Assembly (NCBI GenBank): GCA_035620375.1
Contig: DASPGX010000028.1
Span: 1-64,000 of the forward strand
Direction: 5' to 3'
DNA: 64,000 bases
Source: DASPGX01 sp035620375
GTDB lineage: Bacteria > Patescibacteriota > Minisyncoccia > 2-02-FULL-40-12 > GWA2-44-9
Shown here: one piece after another, positions 41,494-49,565 of the stretch
Numbering within the stretch: the stretch's first letter is position 1
Layout: every line of letters starts with the position of its first letter
The notes under the pieces: generated by a model
Told to the model about the DNA's origin: nothing
Database searches by the model: none
Seen by the model: only the letters and a program-made list of their open reading frames with translations
Program-made: the position numbers and the translations under genes

Positions 41494-43085
41494 CCGGAAA
41501 AGAGTGGGGATATGCGCGGGGTACGCCAGGCGACATCCAGACCTGCGCCGGCCCTGATGAGGTCGGTGACCGCGGGGAGCTCATCCACCAGAACCCGGTC
41601 TTTGGTGACCGCGGGGAATACACGGCGCACGGCGCGGTACAATTCCGACGCCGCGGGCGAAAGCCGCCGCGTCGCCCGCATGACGTCGGTCGCCTGGGCG
41701 AGCGTGATGAGTTCCACGGCGCACAGGATGCGCAGGTCCTCGGCCGTTTTCATCGTCAGCAGTGCCGAGTCGGTGCCCATACTCACGACGTCCTGGTTGT
41801 CGGCATTCGTGGACATGGAGTGAACGCGGTGCGGATACGCCATGGACTGGGCGTGTGACGCGGTGGAGGTCGCCACGAACTGCAGGCCCTGCAGGGAAAG
41901 GTTCAGGCCGGCGGTCGCCAGATTCAGAAACGGCGGCAATCTTCGGTTCACGTTCCGGTTCAGGAAGAAATTAATCTGTCGCTCCGCCAGCAGCGTCAGT
42001 TTCGCCATCGCCGCGCGGAGTTCGTCGGCAGCCTGTGCGACGTATTCGCCGTGAAAGTTCCCGCCGTGCAGGAATTTTCCCGACACCGGGTCCACGATGG
42101 GATTGTCGGTAACGGAGTTTATCTCCGTCTCAACCGTCTCCCGGGAGCGGGCCAACACGTCCAGCGACGGGCCGACAATCTGGGGGATACACCGGAAGGA
42201 ATAGATTTCCTGCACGTCCTCGTCGATGAACCGTGTCGCTTCCGTGATGCGGTGCTTGCGTTGGAAAGCCTCGCGCTGCTTGATGAGCCGGGAGCCGGCG
42301 GTGAGTTCGCGCAGGGCAAGGCCGACGGTCAGCTGGCCGCGGTGCGGACGCAGTTCGTGCAGGCGTTCGGACAGTCCGTCCGCGAACGCGCCGATGAGTT
42401 CCAGAGCCCAGGCGCCCGAGCGGACGGCGACCGAGAGCAGGCGGTCGGCGTCGCGGCAGGCGACCGCCATGATGCCGGCCATGAACGAAGTGCCGTTGAT
42501 GACCGCGAGCCCGTCGCGCGGGATGAGGCGGTACGGCTCAAGTCCCGCAAGTTTCAGTGCCCGCGCGGCCGGCATGCGTTCATCGCGGTACCGCACATGC
42601 CCCTCACCGATAAGCGCCAGTCCGACATGCGCGAGCTGTACGAGGTCGCCGCTCGTGCCCACGGCCCCGTGTTCGGGAACTTCGGGAATGATGCGGTGGT
42701 TGATGACCGCCGCGAGCGCGTGCAACAGCTCGGCGGAGACCCCCGACATGCCGCGGGCAAGCGTGTTGAGCCTGACCAGCATGGCGGCAAGCACCAACGG
42801 GTCCGGCACCGGCGCGCCCATGCCGACCGCGTGGCTCCGGATGAGGTTCGTCTGCAACTCCGTCAGCGCTTTGCGGGAAATGAGGTGCGAGGCCATCGGT
42901 CCGAATCCCGTGTTCACGCCGTAGATGACTTTGCTGGTCAGGTTCTTCTCCAGCATCATCCGGCTTTCCTGCGTCCGCGCAAAAACATCGTCGTCAATAA
43001 CCGCCGACATTTTCGGGTCGGCGACAAATGCCCAGATGCGCCTGATGTCCAGGTCGCCGCCGGTGATGAGCAATGTGCGCGGCAT
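41490..43085 (-). CDS. MIO-type aromatic amino acid ammonia-lyase (HAL/PAL family)
   Basis: 531 residues. These enzymes remove ammonia from His, Phe or Tyr to give an aryl acrylate. Tyr55 in YGVNTGFGPM is the general base. The cofactor triad, normally Ala-Ser-Gly, is Thr144-Ser145-Gly146 in GAVGTSGDLVQLAH. Ser84-His85 (LIRSHAVGMG) match the histidine-type selectivity pair rather than Phe-Leu or His-Leu of PAL and TAL. FLHGGNFHGEYVA and NADNQDVVSMGTDSA are normal. No hut genes are nearby; the partner genes are a PaaK-like ligase and a ThiF-like enzyme. The ATG at 43085 is preferred over GTG 43094 because of the -10 upstream. Confidence 0.92.
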   Translation of the reverse strand: MPRTLLITGGDLDIRRIWAFVADPKMSAVIDDDVFARTQESRMMLEKNLTSKVIYGVNTGFGPMASHLISRKALTELQTNLIRSHAVGMGAPVPDPLVLAAMLVRLNTLARGMSGVSAELLHALAAVINHRIIPEVPEHGAVGTSGDLVQLAHVGLALIGEGHVRYRDERMPAARALKLAGLEPYRLIPRDGLAVINGTSFMAGIMAVACRDADRLLSVAVRSGAWALELIGAFADGLSERLHELRPHRGQLTVGLALRELTAGSRLIKQREAFQRKHRITEATRFIDEDVQEIYSFRCIPQIVGPSLDVLARSRETVETEINSVTDNPIVDPVSGKFLHGGNFHGEYVAQAADELRAAMAKLTLLAERQINFFLNRNVNRRLPPFLNLATAGLNLSLQGLQFVATSTASHAQSMAYPHRVHSMSTNADNQDVVSMGTDSALLTMKTAEDLRILCAVELITLAQATDVMRATRRLSPAASELYRAVRRVFPAVTKDRVLVDELPAVTDLIRAGAGLDVAWRTPRISPLFSG

Positions 43086-43096
43086 GTTGTGCACTC

Positions 43097-43102
43097 ATTG
43101 TA
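43097..43102 (-). promoter_or_regulatory. -10 element of the ammonia-lyase operon
   Basis: On the minus strand TACAAT, 11 nt before the ATG at 43085; predicted leader about 4 nt, no Shine-Dalgarno. Confidence 0.5.
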
Positions 43103-43158
43103 TCGGAATCGGTGATAGAATGATTGTGTATTACGTATTCACTCATTCGTTCATCGTT

Positions 43159-43575
43159 ATGACATACGACGTAGCAATCAATATATGGACCGTGGTCGGC
43201 GCCGCGGCCGCGAGTTTCGTGGTCGGCATGCTCTGGTACGGTCCGGTCTTCGGAAAAACCTGGATGAAGCTCTCGGGGATTTCCCGGGCGGACATGAAAT
43301 CCATGCCGTTGACTCCCGTGCAGGCCATGGTGGGCGGCGCGGTTACGGCCCTGCTGATGGCCTATGTGCTCGCCTGGCTGGCGCAAGCCCTGATTCTGCT
43401 TTCGGCGAGTGACGCGATGCGGATGGCGTTCTGGCTCTGGCTCGGATTCTTCGTCCCGCTGACCGCGGGTTCGTGGTTGTGGGAGGGCAAGCCGTTGAGG
43501 CTCTTCCTTTTTAACGCTGCGCATTGGCTTGTCGCGCTCTCGGCGATGAGCTACGTCGTCGTCCGCTGGATGTAG
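43159..43575 (+). CDS. DUF1761-like membrane protein
   Basis: 138 residues, four membrane segments. The N-terminus NIWTVVGAAAASFVVGMLWY with GPVFGKTWMKLSG is the DUF1761 signature (a WY(S/G)P..FGK..M pattern). The family has no known function. The ATG at 43159 gives the normal family start; an upstream ATG at 43120 would add 13 residues. It is divergent from the ammonia-lyase gene and ends with its own terminator. Confidence 0.8.
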   Translation: MTYDVAINIWTVVGAAAASFVVGMLWYGPVFGKTWMKLSGISRADMKSMPLTPVQAMVGGAVTALLMAYVLAWLAQALILLSASDAMRMAFWLWLGFFVPLTAGSWLWEGKPLRLFLFNAAHWLVALSAMSYVVVRWM

Positions 43576-43593
43576 GATTCCGGCCGCAAGATC

Positions 43594-43625
43594 ATCACCC
43601 CGGTTCCGTACGGAGCCGGGGTGAT
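43594..43625 (+). terminator. Terminator of the DUF1761 gene
   Basis: ATCACCCCGGTTCCGT (43594-43609) pairs with the following ACGGAGCCGGGGTGAT over 16 positions with one G-U pair. Confidence 0.75.
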
Positions 43626-43707
43626 TGGTATATGAAACGGTCAGCGCCCTGCGGTTTCCATGAGAAACAGATATACCAACATGGCAAGTTTTGTCGTTTT
43701 CGGCCTG

Positions 43708-43716
43708 TGATAGGAT
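43708..43716 (+). promoter_or_regulatory. Extended -10, leaderless start
   Basis: TGA then TAGGAT at 43711-43716; the ATG is at 43724, 7 nt later. Confidence 0.55.
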
Positions 43717-43723
43717 TGAGGCG

Positions 43724-44230
43724 ATGGACCCGAAGGATACAGAACCGTTCCCGTTGTCCCCGGAACCCGGTCGTTCCGTAATCCGGCACGGCTCCGGAGA
43801 CATCACGAGCATAGAGGAAAAGACCGAGGACGAGTTTGTGCGCTACGACGAGCGGATGAAGCTCTGGGGCTGGCTCTCCAGGGAATTCGGGGCGAAGTGG
43901 GAGATGATGAGCCAGCAGCAGCGGGAGGCGACCGTCCAGAAATACATCGTCACCATCATTGAAGAACTCAAGGCCATGGCCGGCGGACTGTGGGACCAGC
44001 TCTCTCCGGAAAATAAGCGTGAGTTGTTCCACGCCCGCTTCATTGACCGCACCGCGCCTCCGGTACCCGTCCGTCCCGCAAAGCCGCCGGTCCGGAAGGC
44101 GGGCCCTGAAGGGAAAACCGAACACCGCGCGACGGGATTCGTGGATTGGGTCGCGCGGAACGCCGGCCGTCTTCCGGCGGACTGGGGAGAACGGAGAAAG
44201 ATGTATCTTGAAGAAACGGGCGGTGAGTAA
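43724..44230 (+). CDS. Soluble charged protein, unknown
   Basis: 168 residues, no signal peptide or membrane segment. The middle part is probably helical (EDEFVRYDERMKLWGWLSRE, VQKYIVTIIEELKAMAGGLW), followed by a Pro/Lys linker (PPVPVRPAKPPVRKAG) and a short C-terminal unit (GFVDWVARNAGRLPADWGER). I do not recognise the family. It is the first gene of a run of four leading through rmuC, with 15 nt to the next, so they are probably one operon. Confidence 0.6.
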   Translation: MDPKDTEPFPLSPEPGRSVIRHGSGDITSIEEKTEDEFVRYDERMKLWGWLSREFGAKWEMMSQQQREATVQKYIVTIIEELKAMAGGLWDQLSPENKRELFHARFIDRTAPPVPVRPAKPPVRKAGPEGKTEHRATGFVDWVARNAGRLPADWGERRKMYLEETGGE

Positions 44231-44245
44231 TAACCAATTCTCATT

Positions 44246-44839
44246 ATGAGCGAATCGAACCGCGAGCCGGCAATACGCAGGGAGATGGGCGGCCACGAGG
44301 ATTACGGTGCCTATGAGCGCAAGGTGCGCCAGGAAATGTGGGAGCAGTACAAGGACATGTTGCGCGAGCTTCCCACTCATGACGACCGTGAGGAGGCGGT
44401 TCGGAAGCTGGCCAAGCAGGAGATGGCGCGCCGGGCGAGCGCGAAGGTGAAGGCCGAGAGCCGGGAACCGGAACCGGCCGGGAAAAAGACGGAACAGGGT
44501 CCGGCCCCCGCCGCATCCGTGGAGAAGCCCCTGGGAATCCTGGATGCCGGTCCGTGGCTCAAATGGGACGACGTCGTCTATGCCGAGGGCAAGTTCCACG
44601 TGTTCACGTCGGAATTCGTCCCTGCGCTTGTTGAGGCGCTCGGTGAACTGTCCAGCGACATGCAGGTGCGCACGCGCCAGATGAACATGATACGCAATCT
44701 GTATCAGGGCAAGCTGTTCCGCATGTACGCGAACCAGTATCCCGACCGTCCGGCGGACGAGTTGCGCGAGAACGTGCAGGGATGGCTGGACGAGCGGTGG
44801 GAGCAAACGCTTGCCGCCGCGCGGCGCCTGGCGTCATAG
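44246..44839 (+). CDS. Soluble charged protein, unknown
   Basis: 197 residues. The N-terminal third is highly charged and helical (YERKVRQEMWEQYKDMLREL), followed by an Ala/Pro/Glu linker. The C-terminal half (GPWLKWDDVVYAEGKFHVFT, then RTRQMNMIRNLYQGKLFRMY) looks like a compact domain. No family recognised. Its composition resembles the upstream gene, and both have a helical block, a Pro-rich linker and a C-terminal domain, but I see no convincing homology between them. 12 nt separate it from rmuC. Confidence 0.6.
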   Translation: MSESNREPAIRREMGGHEDYGAYERKVRQEMWEQYKDMLRELPTHDDREEAVRKLAKQEMARRASAKVKAESREPEPAGKKTEQGPAPAASVEKPLGILDAGPWLKWDDVVYAEGKFHVFTSEFVPALVEALGELSSDMQVRTRQMNMIRNLYQGKLFRMYANQYPDRPADELRENVQGWLDERWEQTLAAARRLAS

Positions 44840-44851
44840 TCCTGAGCGACC

Positions 44852-45850
44852 ATGGAGAGTTACGTCATTATCGGACTGCTGGTGGTCCTGTGCGGCGCCG
44901 TACTCTATGCGGCGCGTTCGTTGCGCCGTCCGGCCGACACGAAACCTGACCAGTCCGTGCTGATGCTTTCCCAGCGCGTCGAAGCGCTCTCGCACCAGCT
45001 CTCGCATCAAATGGAGCAGTCGCGGCAAGCCACCGAGCGCTCGGGGGCCAGCGTCTTCTCGCAGGTGCAGGCGTTCACGCAGGGGATGACTGAGCTGCGC
45101 GAGTCGGTCAAGCAGGTGCGCGAGTCGGTCAAGGATGTCGCCTCGTTCCAGGAGATGTTCCGGTCCCCCAAACTCCGGGGCCAATGGGGGGAGTTGTCTC
45201 TGGGGGCCATTCTCAAGGAGTATTTCCCCAAAGGCGGGTACGAGGAACAGCACTACTTTGCAGGCGGTGAGGCGGTAGACGCTGTTGTCCGGCTCCCGAA
45301 CGGCCTGCTCCTGCCTATCGATTCAAAATTCAATTGGGACAATTTCAAGAAGATGACGGAAAGCGAGAGCGAGACTGCCCGGGCTGCCTACCGCAAACAA
45401 TTTCTGTCCGACGTGAAAAAGAAGGTGGACGAAATCGCGACTAAGTACGTCCTGCCCAGCGAGGGGACGGTGGATATGGCGCTCATGTATATGCCCGCAG
45501 AGAGCATCTACTACGAGGTTGTCCAGAATGTCCGGGAAGAGGATGTCGCCGAATACGCGCGCAAGCGCAAGGTATACCTCACCTCGCCGAACACGTTGTA
45601 TATCACGCTGTCTGCCGTCATTCACTGGTTCAAGGACTCGCAGTTACAGAGCCAGACGCGGGCCATCATGAAGCGGTTGGAAACCGTGATTAAAGATGCC
45701 GGAACGCTGGCGAACGAGTTCCGCAAGCTCGGAGATCACCTATCCGATGCCTCTTCCGCCTATGAACGGACCGACAAGAAGCTCGGCCACCTTGTCGAGC
45801 GGACACAGAAGGTGATAGAAATGAGTGAGCAGGAGAATTTGCTTTCGTAA
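44852..45850 (+). CDS. rmuC: RmuC family protein
   Basis: 332 residues. An N-terminal membrane helix (about 4-22, YVIIGLLVVLCGAVLYAA) is followed by a coiled coil (about 35-100) and the RmuC nuclease-like domain: SPKLRGQWGELSLGAILKEY, LLLPIDSKFNWDNFKKM, VDMALMYMPAESIYYEV and VYLTSPNTLYITLSAVIHWF. The fold is of the restriction-endonuclease type; RmuC limits inversions at repeats in E. coli and has been linked to defence against mobile DNA. It is in a run with unknown genes on both sides. Confidence 0.93.
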   Translation: MESYVIIGLLVVLCGAVLYAARSLRRPADTKPDQSVLMLSQRVEALSHQLSHQMEQSRQATERSGASVFSQVQAFTQGMTELRESVKQVRESVKDVASFQEMFRSPKLRGQWGELSLGAILKEYFPKGGYEEQHYFAGGEAVDAVVRLPNGLLLPIDSKFNWDNFKKMTESESETARAAYRKQFLSDVKKKVDEIATKYVLPSEGTVDMALMYMPAESIYYEVVQNVREEDVAEYARKRKVYLTSPNTLYITLSAVIHWFKDSQLQSQTRAIMKRLETVIKDAGTLANEFRKLGDHLSDASSAYERTDKKLGHLVERTQKVIEMSEQENLLS

Positions 45851-45861
45851 TACCGCGAACC

Positions 45862-46530
45862 ATGCCCGACGAAGAATTGCCAGCGATGCCCGAGCTCCCT
45901 GTTGCGCCGGTTGAGAAGCCGGATGTTTCCGCGTCGCCTGACCGTCCGAAAGCTCCCGAGGCCCCCAAGCGGTCCATAGCCGCCGAGGACAAGCCGGTGC
46001 CGCGTCCGGAGCGCAAGACCGCCCCGGCTACAGCGCCCCGCGCTCCCGAGCGCACCATCGTTTCCGGGGACGCGCCGGCAGGCGCGGAAGGTGAACCCAA
46101 AAGCGGTGAGCGCAAAGAGGGTACGCCGGAGAAGGGCGGACTTGAACGGGATATGGAGAAAAAAGCGGCAGAGCGTGGACTTGCTCCGGAAGAGAAAAAG
46201 AGCTGGTGGACGGAAAAGGTTCCTATCACGTCCAACGCCGCGAAGGGTCCGAAAGAGCCGCTTTCGTTCGGTCAGCGGTTGTGGCGCGGCATCAAGGGCG
46301 GCGCGCTGATGTATCCCGTAGGTATCTTGACGACCGTGGGTATGGGCATCTGGGGGAGCCTGGGGAAAATCGCTGAGAATGTGGCGACCTATGGGACCAC
46401 GTATGTGCCCTGGGCCCAGTGGTTCGGCGCTTCGCTGACTCATCCCATAACTCTTGGGGTCGTCGGCGCAGGGTTCGCCGCGGGCTTCTTGACCCATTGG
46501 TTCCGTAAGCGGCGGGAGCAGAAGAAATAG
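45862..46530 (+). CDS. Membrane protein with disordered Pro/Lys-rich N-terminus, unknown
   Basis: 222 residues. The first 110 are low-complexity and rich in Pro, Glu, Lys and Ala (PELPVAPVEKPDVSASPDRP). A charged helix (GGLERDMEKKAAERGLAPEE) and SWW motif come next. Two hydrophobic segments follow (about 148-167, GALMYPVGILTTVGMGIWGS, and 190-212, ITLGVVGAGFAAGFLTHWF), with a basic tail. No family recognised. It follows rmuC by 11 nt. Confidence 0.6.
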   Translation: MPDEELPAMPELPVAPVEKPDVSASPDRPKAPEAPKRSIAAEDKPVPRPERKTAPATAPRAPERTIVSGDAPAGAEGEPKSGERKEGTPEKGGLERDMEKKAAERGLAPEEKKSWWTEKVPITSNAAKGPKEPLSFGQRLWRGIKGGALMYPVGILTTVGMGIWGSLGKIAENVATYGTTYVPWAQWFGASLTHPITLGVVGAGFAAGFLTHWFRKRREQKK

Positions 46531-46561
46531 CCGGACCTCTTTCCTTTTTCCGCGGTTTCCG

Positions 46562-46567
46562 TATAAT
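46562..46567 (+). promoter_or_regulatory. -10 element upstream of hppA
   Basis: TATAAT 106 bp before the hppA ATG; the leader would be about 100 nt, long for this genome. Confidence 0.5.
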
Positions 46568-46582
46568 CGGGTCTGTATTTTT

Positions 46583-46612
46583 GAATACACTTCGCCTATG
46601 CGGAGTGTATTC
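46583..46612 (+). other. Hairpin in the hppA leader
   Basis: GAATACACTTCGC (46583-46595) pairs with GCGGAGTGTATTC (46600-46612) with one mismatch. It begins about 9 nt after the predicted transcript start. It is a candidate regulatory or stabilising structure; I matched it to no riboswitch class. Confidence 0.5.
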
Positions 46613-46673
46613 GTCCCGAGGAGCCGCGCCCGTGTGCCCGGCGACGGGATTTCACGCTTTTCCGTAAACCGGT

Positions 46674-48662
46674 ATGGATATTTTCCTCGTATCTCTCATC
46701 GCGGCGGTTGTTGCGCTTGTGTATGGCGCGTTTCTTGCATGGACCGTACTGAAGCAGCCTGCGGGTGATGAGCGTATGCAGAGCATTGCGCGCGCCATTC
46801 AGGAGGGTGCGTCTGCATATCTGAAGCGCCAGAACCGGACCGTCATCATCGTGGGCGTGCCGGTAACGGTCGCACTGTACTTCCTGCTCGGATGGGGCAC
46901 GGCCGCCGGGTTCGTCGTCGGCGCGTTCGCTTCCGCGCTTGCGGGCTGGCTCGGCATGGCGGTGGCGGTACGCGCGAATGTCCGCGTCGCGGAGCAGGCG
47001 AAGTACGGCATGGCCCCGGCGTTCTCCCTGGGATTTAAGGGCGGTGCGGTCACCGGATTCGCGGTGGTCGGTCTCGCCCTGCTCTCGCTGACCGTTTTCT
47101 ATTGGCTCACCGGTGACGTCATTGCGTTGATTGGCCTCGGTTTCGGCGCCTCGCTTATCTCGGTCTTTGCGCGTTTGGGCGGCGGCATCTTCACCAAGGG
47201 CGCCGACGTCGGCGCCGACCTGGTGGGCAAGATTGAAGCGGGAATCCCCGAAGACGACCCGCGAAATCCGGCGGTTATCGCCGACAACGTCGGCGATAAT
47301 GTCGGCGACGATGCGGGCATGGCAGCGGACCTCTTTGAAACATACGTGGTCTCGGCGATTTCCGTCATGCTCCTGACGCATCTTCTGCTTCCGCAGTTCC
47401 CCGAACTGGTCAAACTTCCTCTGCTCATCGGCGCCGCCGCGGTCGTCGCGTCCGTCGTCGGTTCGTTCTTCGTGCGTCTGCGGGGAAGCATCATGGGTGC
47501 GCTGTACCGCGGCGGCATCGTGACGGCCGGCGTCGCCGCCGCGCTGTTCTGGGCGATGACGAAGTATGCGCCGGTCATTACCGAACTCGGCGAAGAGGCG
47601 GGCACGGTAATCTTTTGGTCGCTTATCATCGGTATCGCGGTCACCGCGTTGATGGTTCTCATCACCGAGTACTACACGTCCAAGCGGTTCCGCCCTGTCC
47701 GTGCCATCGCTGAGGCGAGCACCACGGGCCATGGCACAAACGTCATCATGGGACTGGCCATGAGCATGCAGGCCACGGCGCTTCCGCTGGTCGTCATCGG
47801 CGGGGCCATGCTCGGTGCGTACCAGCTTGCCGGTCTGTACGGCATCGCACTGGCGACCATGAGCATGCTGTCGCTGACGGGTATGGTCGTCGCCATTGAT
47901 GCGTTCGGACCCATCACCGACAATGCCGGCGGCATCGCGGAGATGGCGAAGCTTCCCCAGGAAGTCCGCGACGTCACCGACCCGCTGGACGCGGTCGGAA
48001 ACACGACCAAGGCGGTCACCAAGGGGTACGCCATCGCGTCGGCCGGCCTTGCCGCGCTGGTGCTGTTCGCCGCCTACACGCAGGAACTGCAGGCCGCGGG
48101 CCGGTTCGTACTGTTCATGCTTGCCGATGTGCGCGTGCTCGTCGGCCTGCTCATCGGCGGCATGATGCCGTATCTGTTCGGCTCGTTCGCGATGCAGGCG
48201 GTTTCCAAGGCGGGCTCGGCGGTCGTGGACGAAGTTCGCCGTCAGTTCCGCGAGAAGCCCGGCATCATGACCGGCACCGACAAGCCGGATTACGGTTCGG
48301 CCGTGGACATCGTCACTAAGGCGGCCATCCGCGAAATGATTATTCCGGCGCTCATTCCGGTCGTCTTTCCCATCGCCGTCGGTTTCCTGCTGGGGCCTGA
48401 GGCGCTCGGCGGTCTGCTGGTCGGAACCATCGTGACGGGTCTGTTCGTCGCCATCTCCATGACCTCGGGCGGTGGTGCATGGGACAACGCGAAGAAATAC
48501 ATTGAAGAGGGCAATCACGGCGGCAAGGGCTCCGACGCCCACAAGGCCGCAATCACCGGAGACACCGTGGGCGACCCGTATAAGGATACGGCAGGGCCGG
48601 CGATTAATCCGATGATTAAAGTCGCCAACATTGTGGCTCTCTTGATAGCCCGCTTCATCTAA
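46674..48662 (+). CDS. hppA: Membrane-bound proton pyrophosphatase, K+-independent type
   Basis: 662 residues, about 16 membrane helices. It couples pyrophosphate hydrolysis to ion export across the membrane. The substrate site is GGGIFTKGADVGADLVGKIE with DNVGDNVGDDAGMAADLFET, and later DAFGPITDNAGGIAEMA; the C-terminal site includes GDTVGDPYKDTAGPAINPM. The K+ selector segment reads GNTTKAVTKGYAIASAGL: the Lys after GNTT is diagnostic of K+-independent enzymes, which pump H+. The start at ATG 46674 follows a 100-nt leader. It would supply or use the proton gradient in a cell with limited respiration. Confidence 0.96.
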   Translation: MDIFLVSLIAAVVALVYGAFLAWTVLKQPAGDERMQSIARAIQEGASAYLKRQNRTVIIVGVPVTVALYFLLGWGTAAGFVVGAFASALAGWLGMAVAVRANVRVAEQAKYGMAPAFSLGFKGGAVTGFAVVGLALLSLTVFYWLTGDVIALIGLGFGASLISVFARLGGGIFTKGADVGADLVGKIEAGIPEDDPRNPAVIADNVGDNVGDDAGMAADLFETYVVSAISVMLLTHLLLPQFPELVKLPLLIGAAAVVASVVGSFFVRLRGSIMGALYRGGIVTAGVAAALFWAMTKYAPVITELGEEAGTVIFWSLIIGIAVTALMVLITEYYTSKRFRPVRAIAEASTTGHGTNVIMGLAMSMQATALPLVVIGGAMLGAYQLAGLYGIALATMSMLSLTGMVVAIDAFGPITDNAGGIAEMAKLPQEVRDVTDPLDAVGNTTKAVTKGYAIASAGLAALVLFAAYTQELQAAGRFVLFMLADVRVLVGLLIGGMMPYLFGSFAMQAVSKAGSAVVDEVRRQFREKPGIMTGTDKPDYGSAVDIVTKAAIREMIIPALIPVVFPIAVGFLLGPEALGGLLVGTIVTGLFVAISMTSGGGAWDNAKKYIEEGNHGGKGSDAHKAAITGDTVGDPYKDTAGPAINPMIKVANIVALLIARFI

Positions 48663-48676
48663 GAGTATCTCCACAC

Positions 48677-48704
48677 CAAACACCCCGCTCCGGCGGGGTG
48701 TTTG
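48677..48704 (+). terminator. Terminator of hppA
   Basis: CAAACACCCCG (48677-48687) pairs perfectly with CGGGGTGTTTG (48694-48704), loop of six. Its last bases overlap the TGG of the next promoter. Confidence 0.8.
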
Positions 48705-48711
48705 GTATAAT
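48703..48711 (+). promoter_or_regulatory. Extended -10, leaderless start of the CBS gene
   Basis: TGG then TATAAT at 48706-48711; the ATG is at 48718, 6 nt later. Confidence 0.7.
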
Positions 48712-48717
48712 GAGGAC

Positions 48718-49485
48718 ATGACGAACGGAGCTCCGGATTTCGCGCAACGTCAGTCCATTCCGTCCGTGCCGGCCGCCCAGCCGCGGCACGCAGCGAACAT
48801 CGGAAGCGTGCGCGATGTCATGACGACCGACGTGCTCGCCATCGCTGCCGACGACACGCTGGATATCGTGGCGGGTCTCTTTGAGAAGTACGACTACGAC
48901 GGCATGCCCGTCGTGGACGCCGGCTACAAACTGCTCGGCGTGATTACGGCGTACGACATGGTCCTGCAGTCCTCCGGCATGCACCTGCCGACGGTTATCG
49001 GCATCATGGAGAACATCGCCAAGGGGAAGGGCGACCGCCGCCAGCTGGACGAGCAGTTCGGCAAACTCAAGGAGATTTCGGCGACCAGCATCATGAACAC
49101 CAAGCCGCTGACCGTCGGCCCCGACGCGCCGCTCTCCGATGCCGCCGGACTCTTCGCCCAGCACCCCAAGGTCAACCCGCTCTGCGTCGTGGACGCCCAG
49201 GGCAAGCTCGTCGGAGTCATTTCGCGCTATGACATCCTGAAATTCTTCAACGAGAAGTATTTCAACAAGGTCGTGCAGGACGTGAACGAGGGCGATCCGT
49301 TCAAGGCGTTTCCGACCCGTTCCGCCCGCAAGGCCGAGGAAGCGCTGGGCGAGGTGGAGAAGGAGTTTTTGCTGGTGACCAAGCGGCGTCCGCTCATCTG
49401 GAAGTACGTGGCAATTGCCATGTTCGCCGCGGGCCTTATCGTCGCCACAGCGTTGATTATCCGCATCGTGCAGCGGGGCGGATGA
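48718..49485 (+). CDS. Tandem CBS-domain protein with C-terminal membrane helix
   Basis: 255 residues. Two CBS motifs, a Bateman pair, at about 30-80 (SVRDVMTTDVLAIAADDTLD, YDGMPVVDAGYKLLGVITAY) and 120-180 (SIMNTKPLTVGPDAPLSDAA, VNPLCVVDAQGKLVGVISRY). Bateman modules bind adenine nucleotides. A C-terminal helix (about 228-248, YVAIAMFAAGLIVATALIIR) anchors it, facing the cytoplasm. It follows hppA directly, and CBS domains regulate some family II pyrophosphatases, so a link with the energy state is possible but unproven. The transcript is separate, leaderless. Confidence 0.88.
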   Translation: MTNGAPDFAQRQSIPSVPAAQPRHAANIGSVRDVMTTDVLAIAADDTLDIVAGLFEKYDYDGMPVVDAGYKLLGVITAYDMVLQSSGMHLPTVIGIMENIAKGKGDRRQLDEQFGKLKEISATSIMNTKPLTVGPDAPLSDAAGLFAQHPKVNPLCVVDAQGKLVGVISRYDILKFFNEKYFNKVVQDVNEGDPFKAFPTRSARKAEEALGEVEKEFLLVTKRRPLIWKYVAIAMFAAGLIVATALIIRIVQRGG

Positions 49486-49509
49486 GGCTGGGGTAGAAAG
49501 GAGGGGGTC

Positions 49510-49548
49510 CAAATTTTAACGGCTCACTTGGTGAGCCGTTAAAATTTG
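49510..49548. repeat. Intergenic hairpin, AACGGCTCA family copy 3
   Basis: An 18-bp perfect stem (49510-49527 with 49531-49548) and loop TTG. The top AACGGCTCA/TGAGCCGTT equals copies 1 and 2; the bottom AAATTTT/AAAATTT is unique. It sits between converging genes and could end both transcripts. Confidence 0.8.
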
Positions 49549-49565
49549 ATTGGCCGGTCTGCGCG

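Noticed and set aside
41490..43085. Annotation of the lyase as HutH of histidine degradation
   Set aside because: The Ser-His selectivity pair allows histidine, but urocanase and other hut genes are absent here, the triad is altered and the operon partners point elsewhere, so only the family is given.
46568..46673. Fluoride or other riboswitch in the hppA leader
   Set aside because: One hairpin is present but the sequence does not match the conserved bases of the fluoride motif or other classes I know.
46596..48719. A 707-codon open frame on the minus strand opposite hppA
   Set aside because: It is the shadow of a GC-rich membrane-protein gene; the product is an Arg/Asp/His-rich jumble with no domain, and the plus-strand frame is a clear pyrophosphatase.
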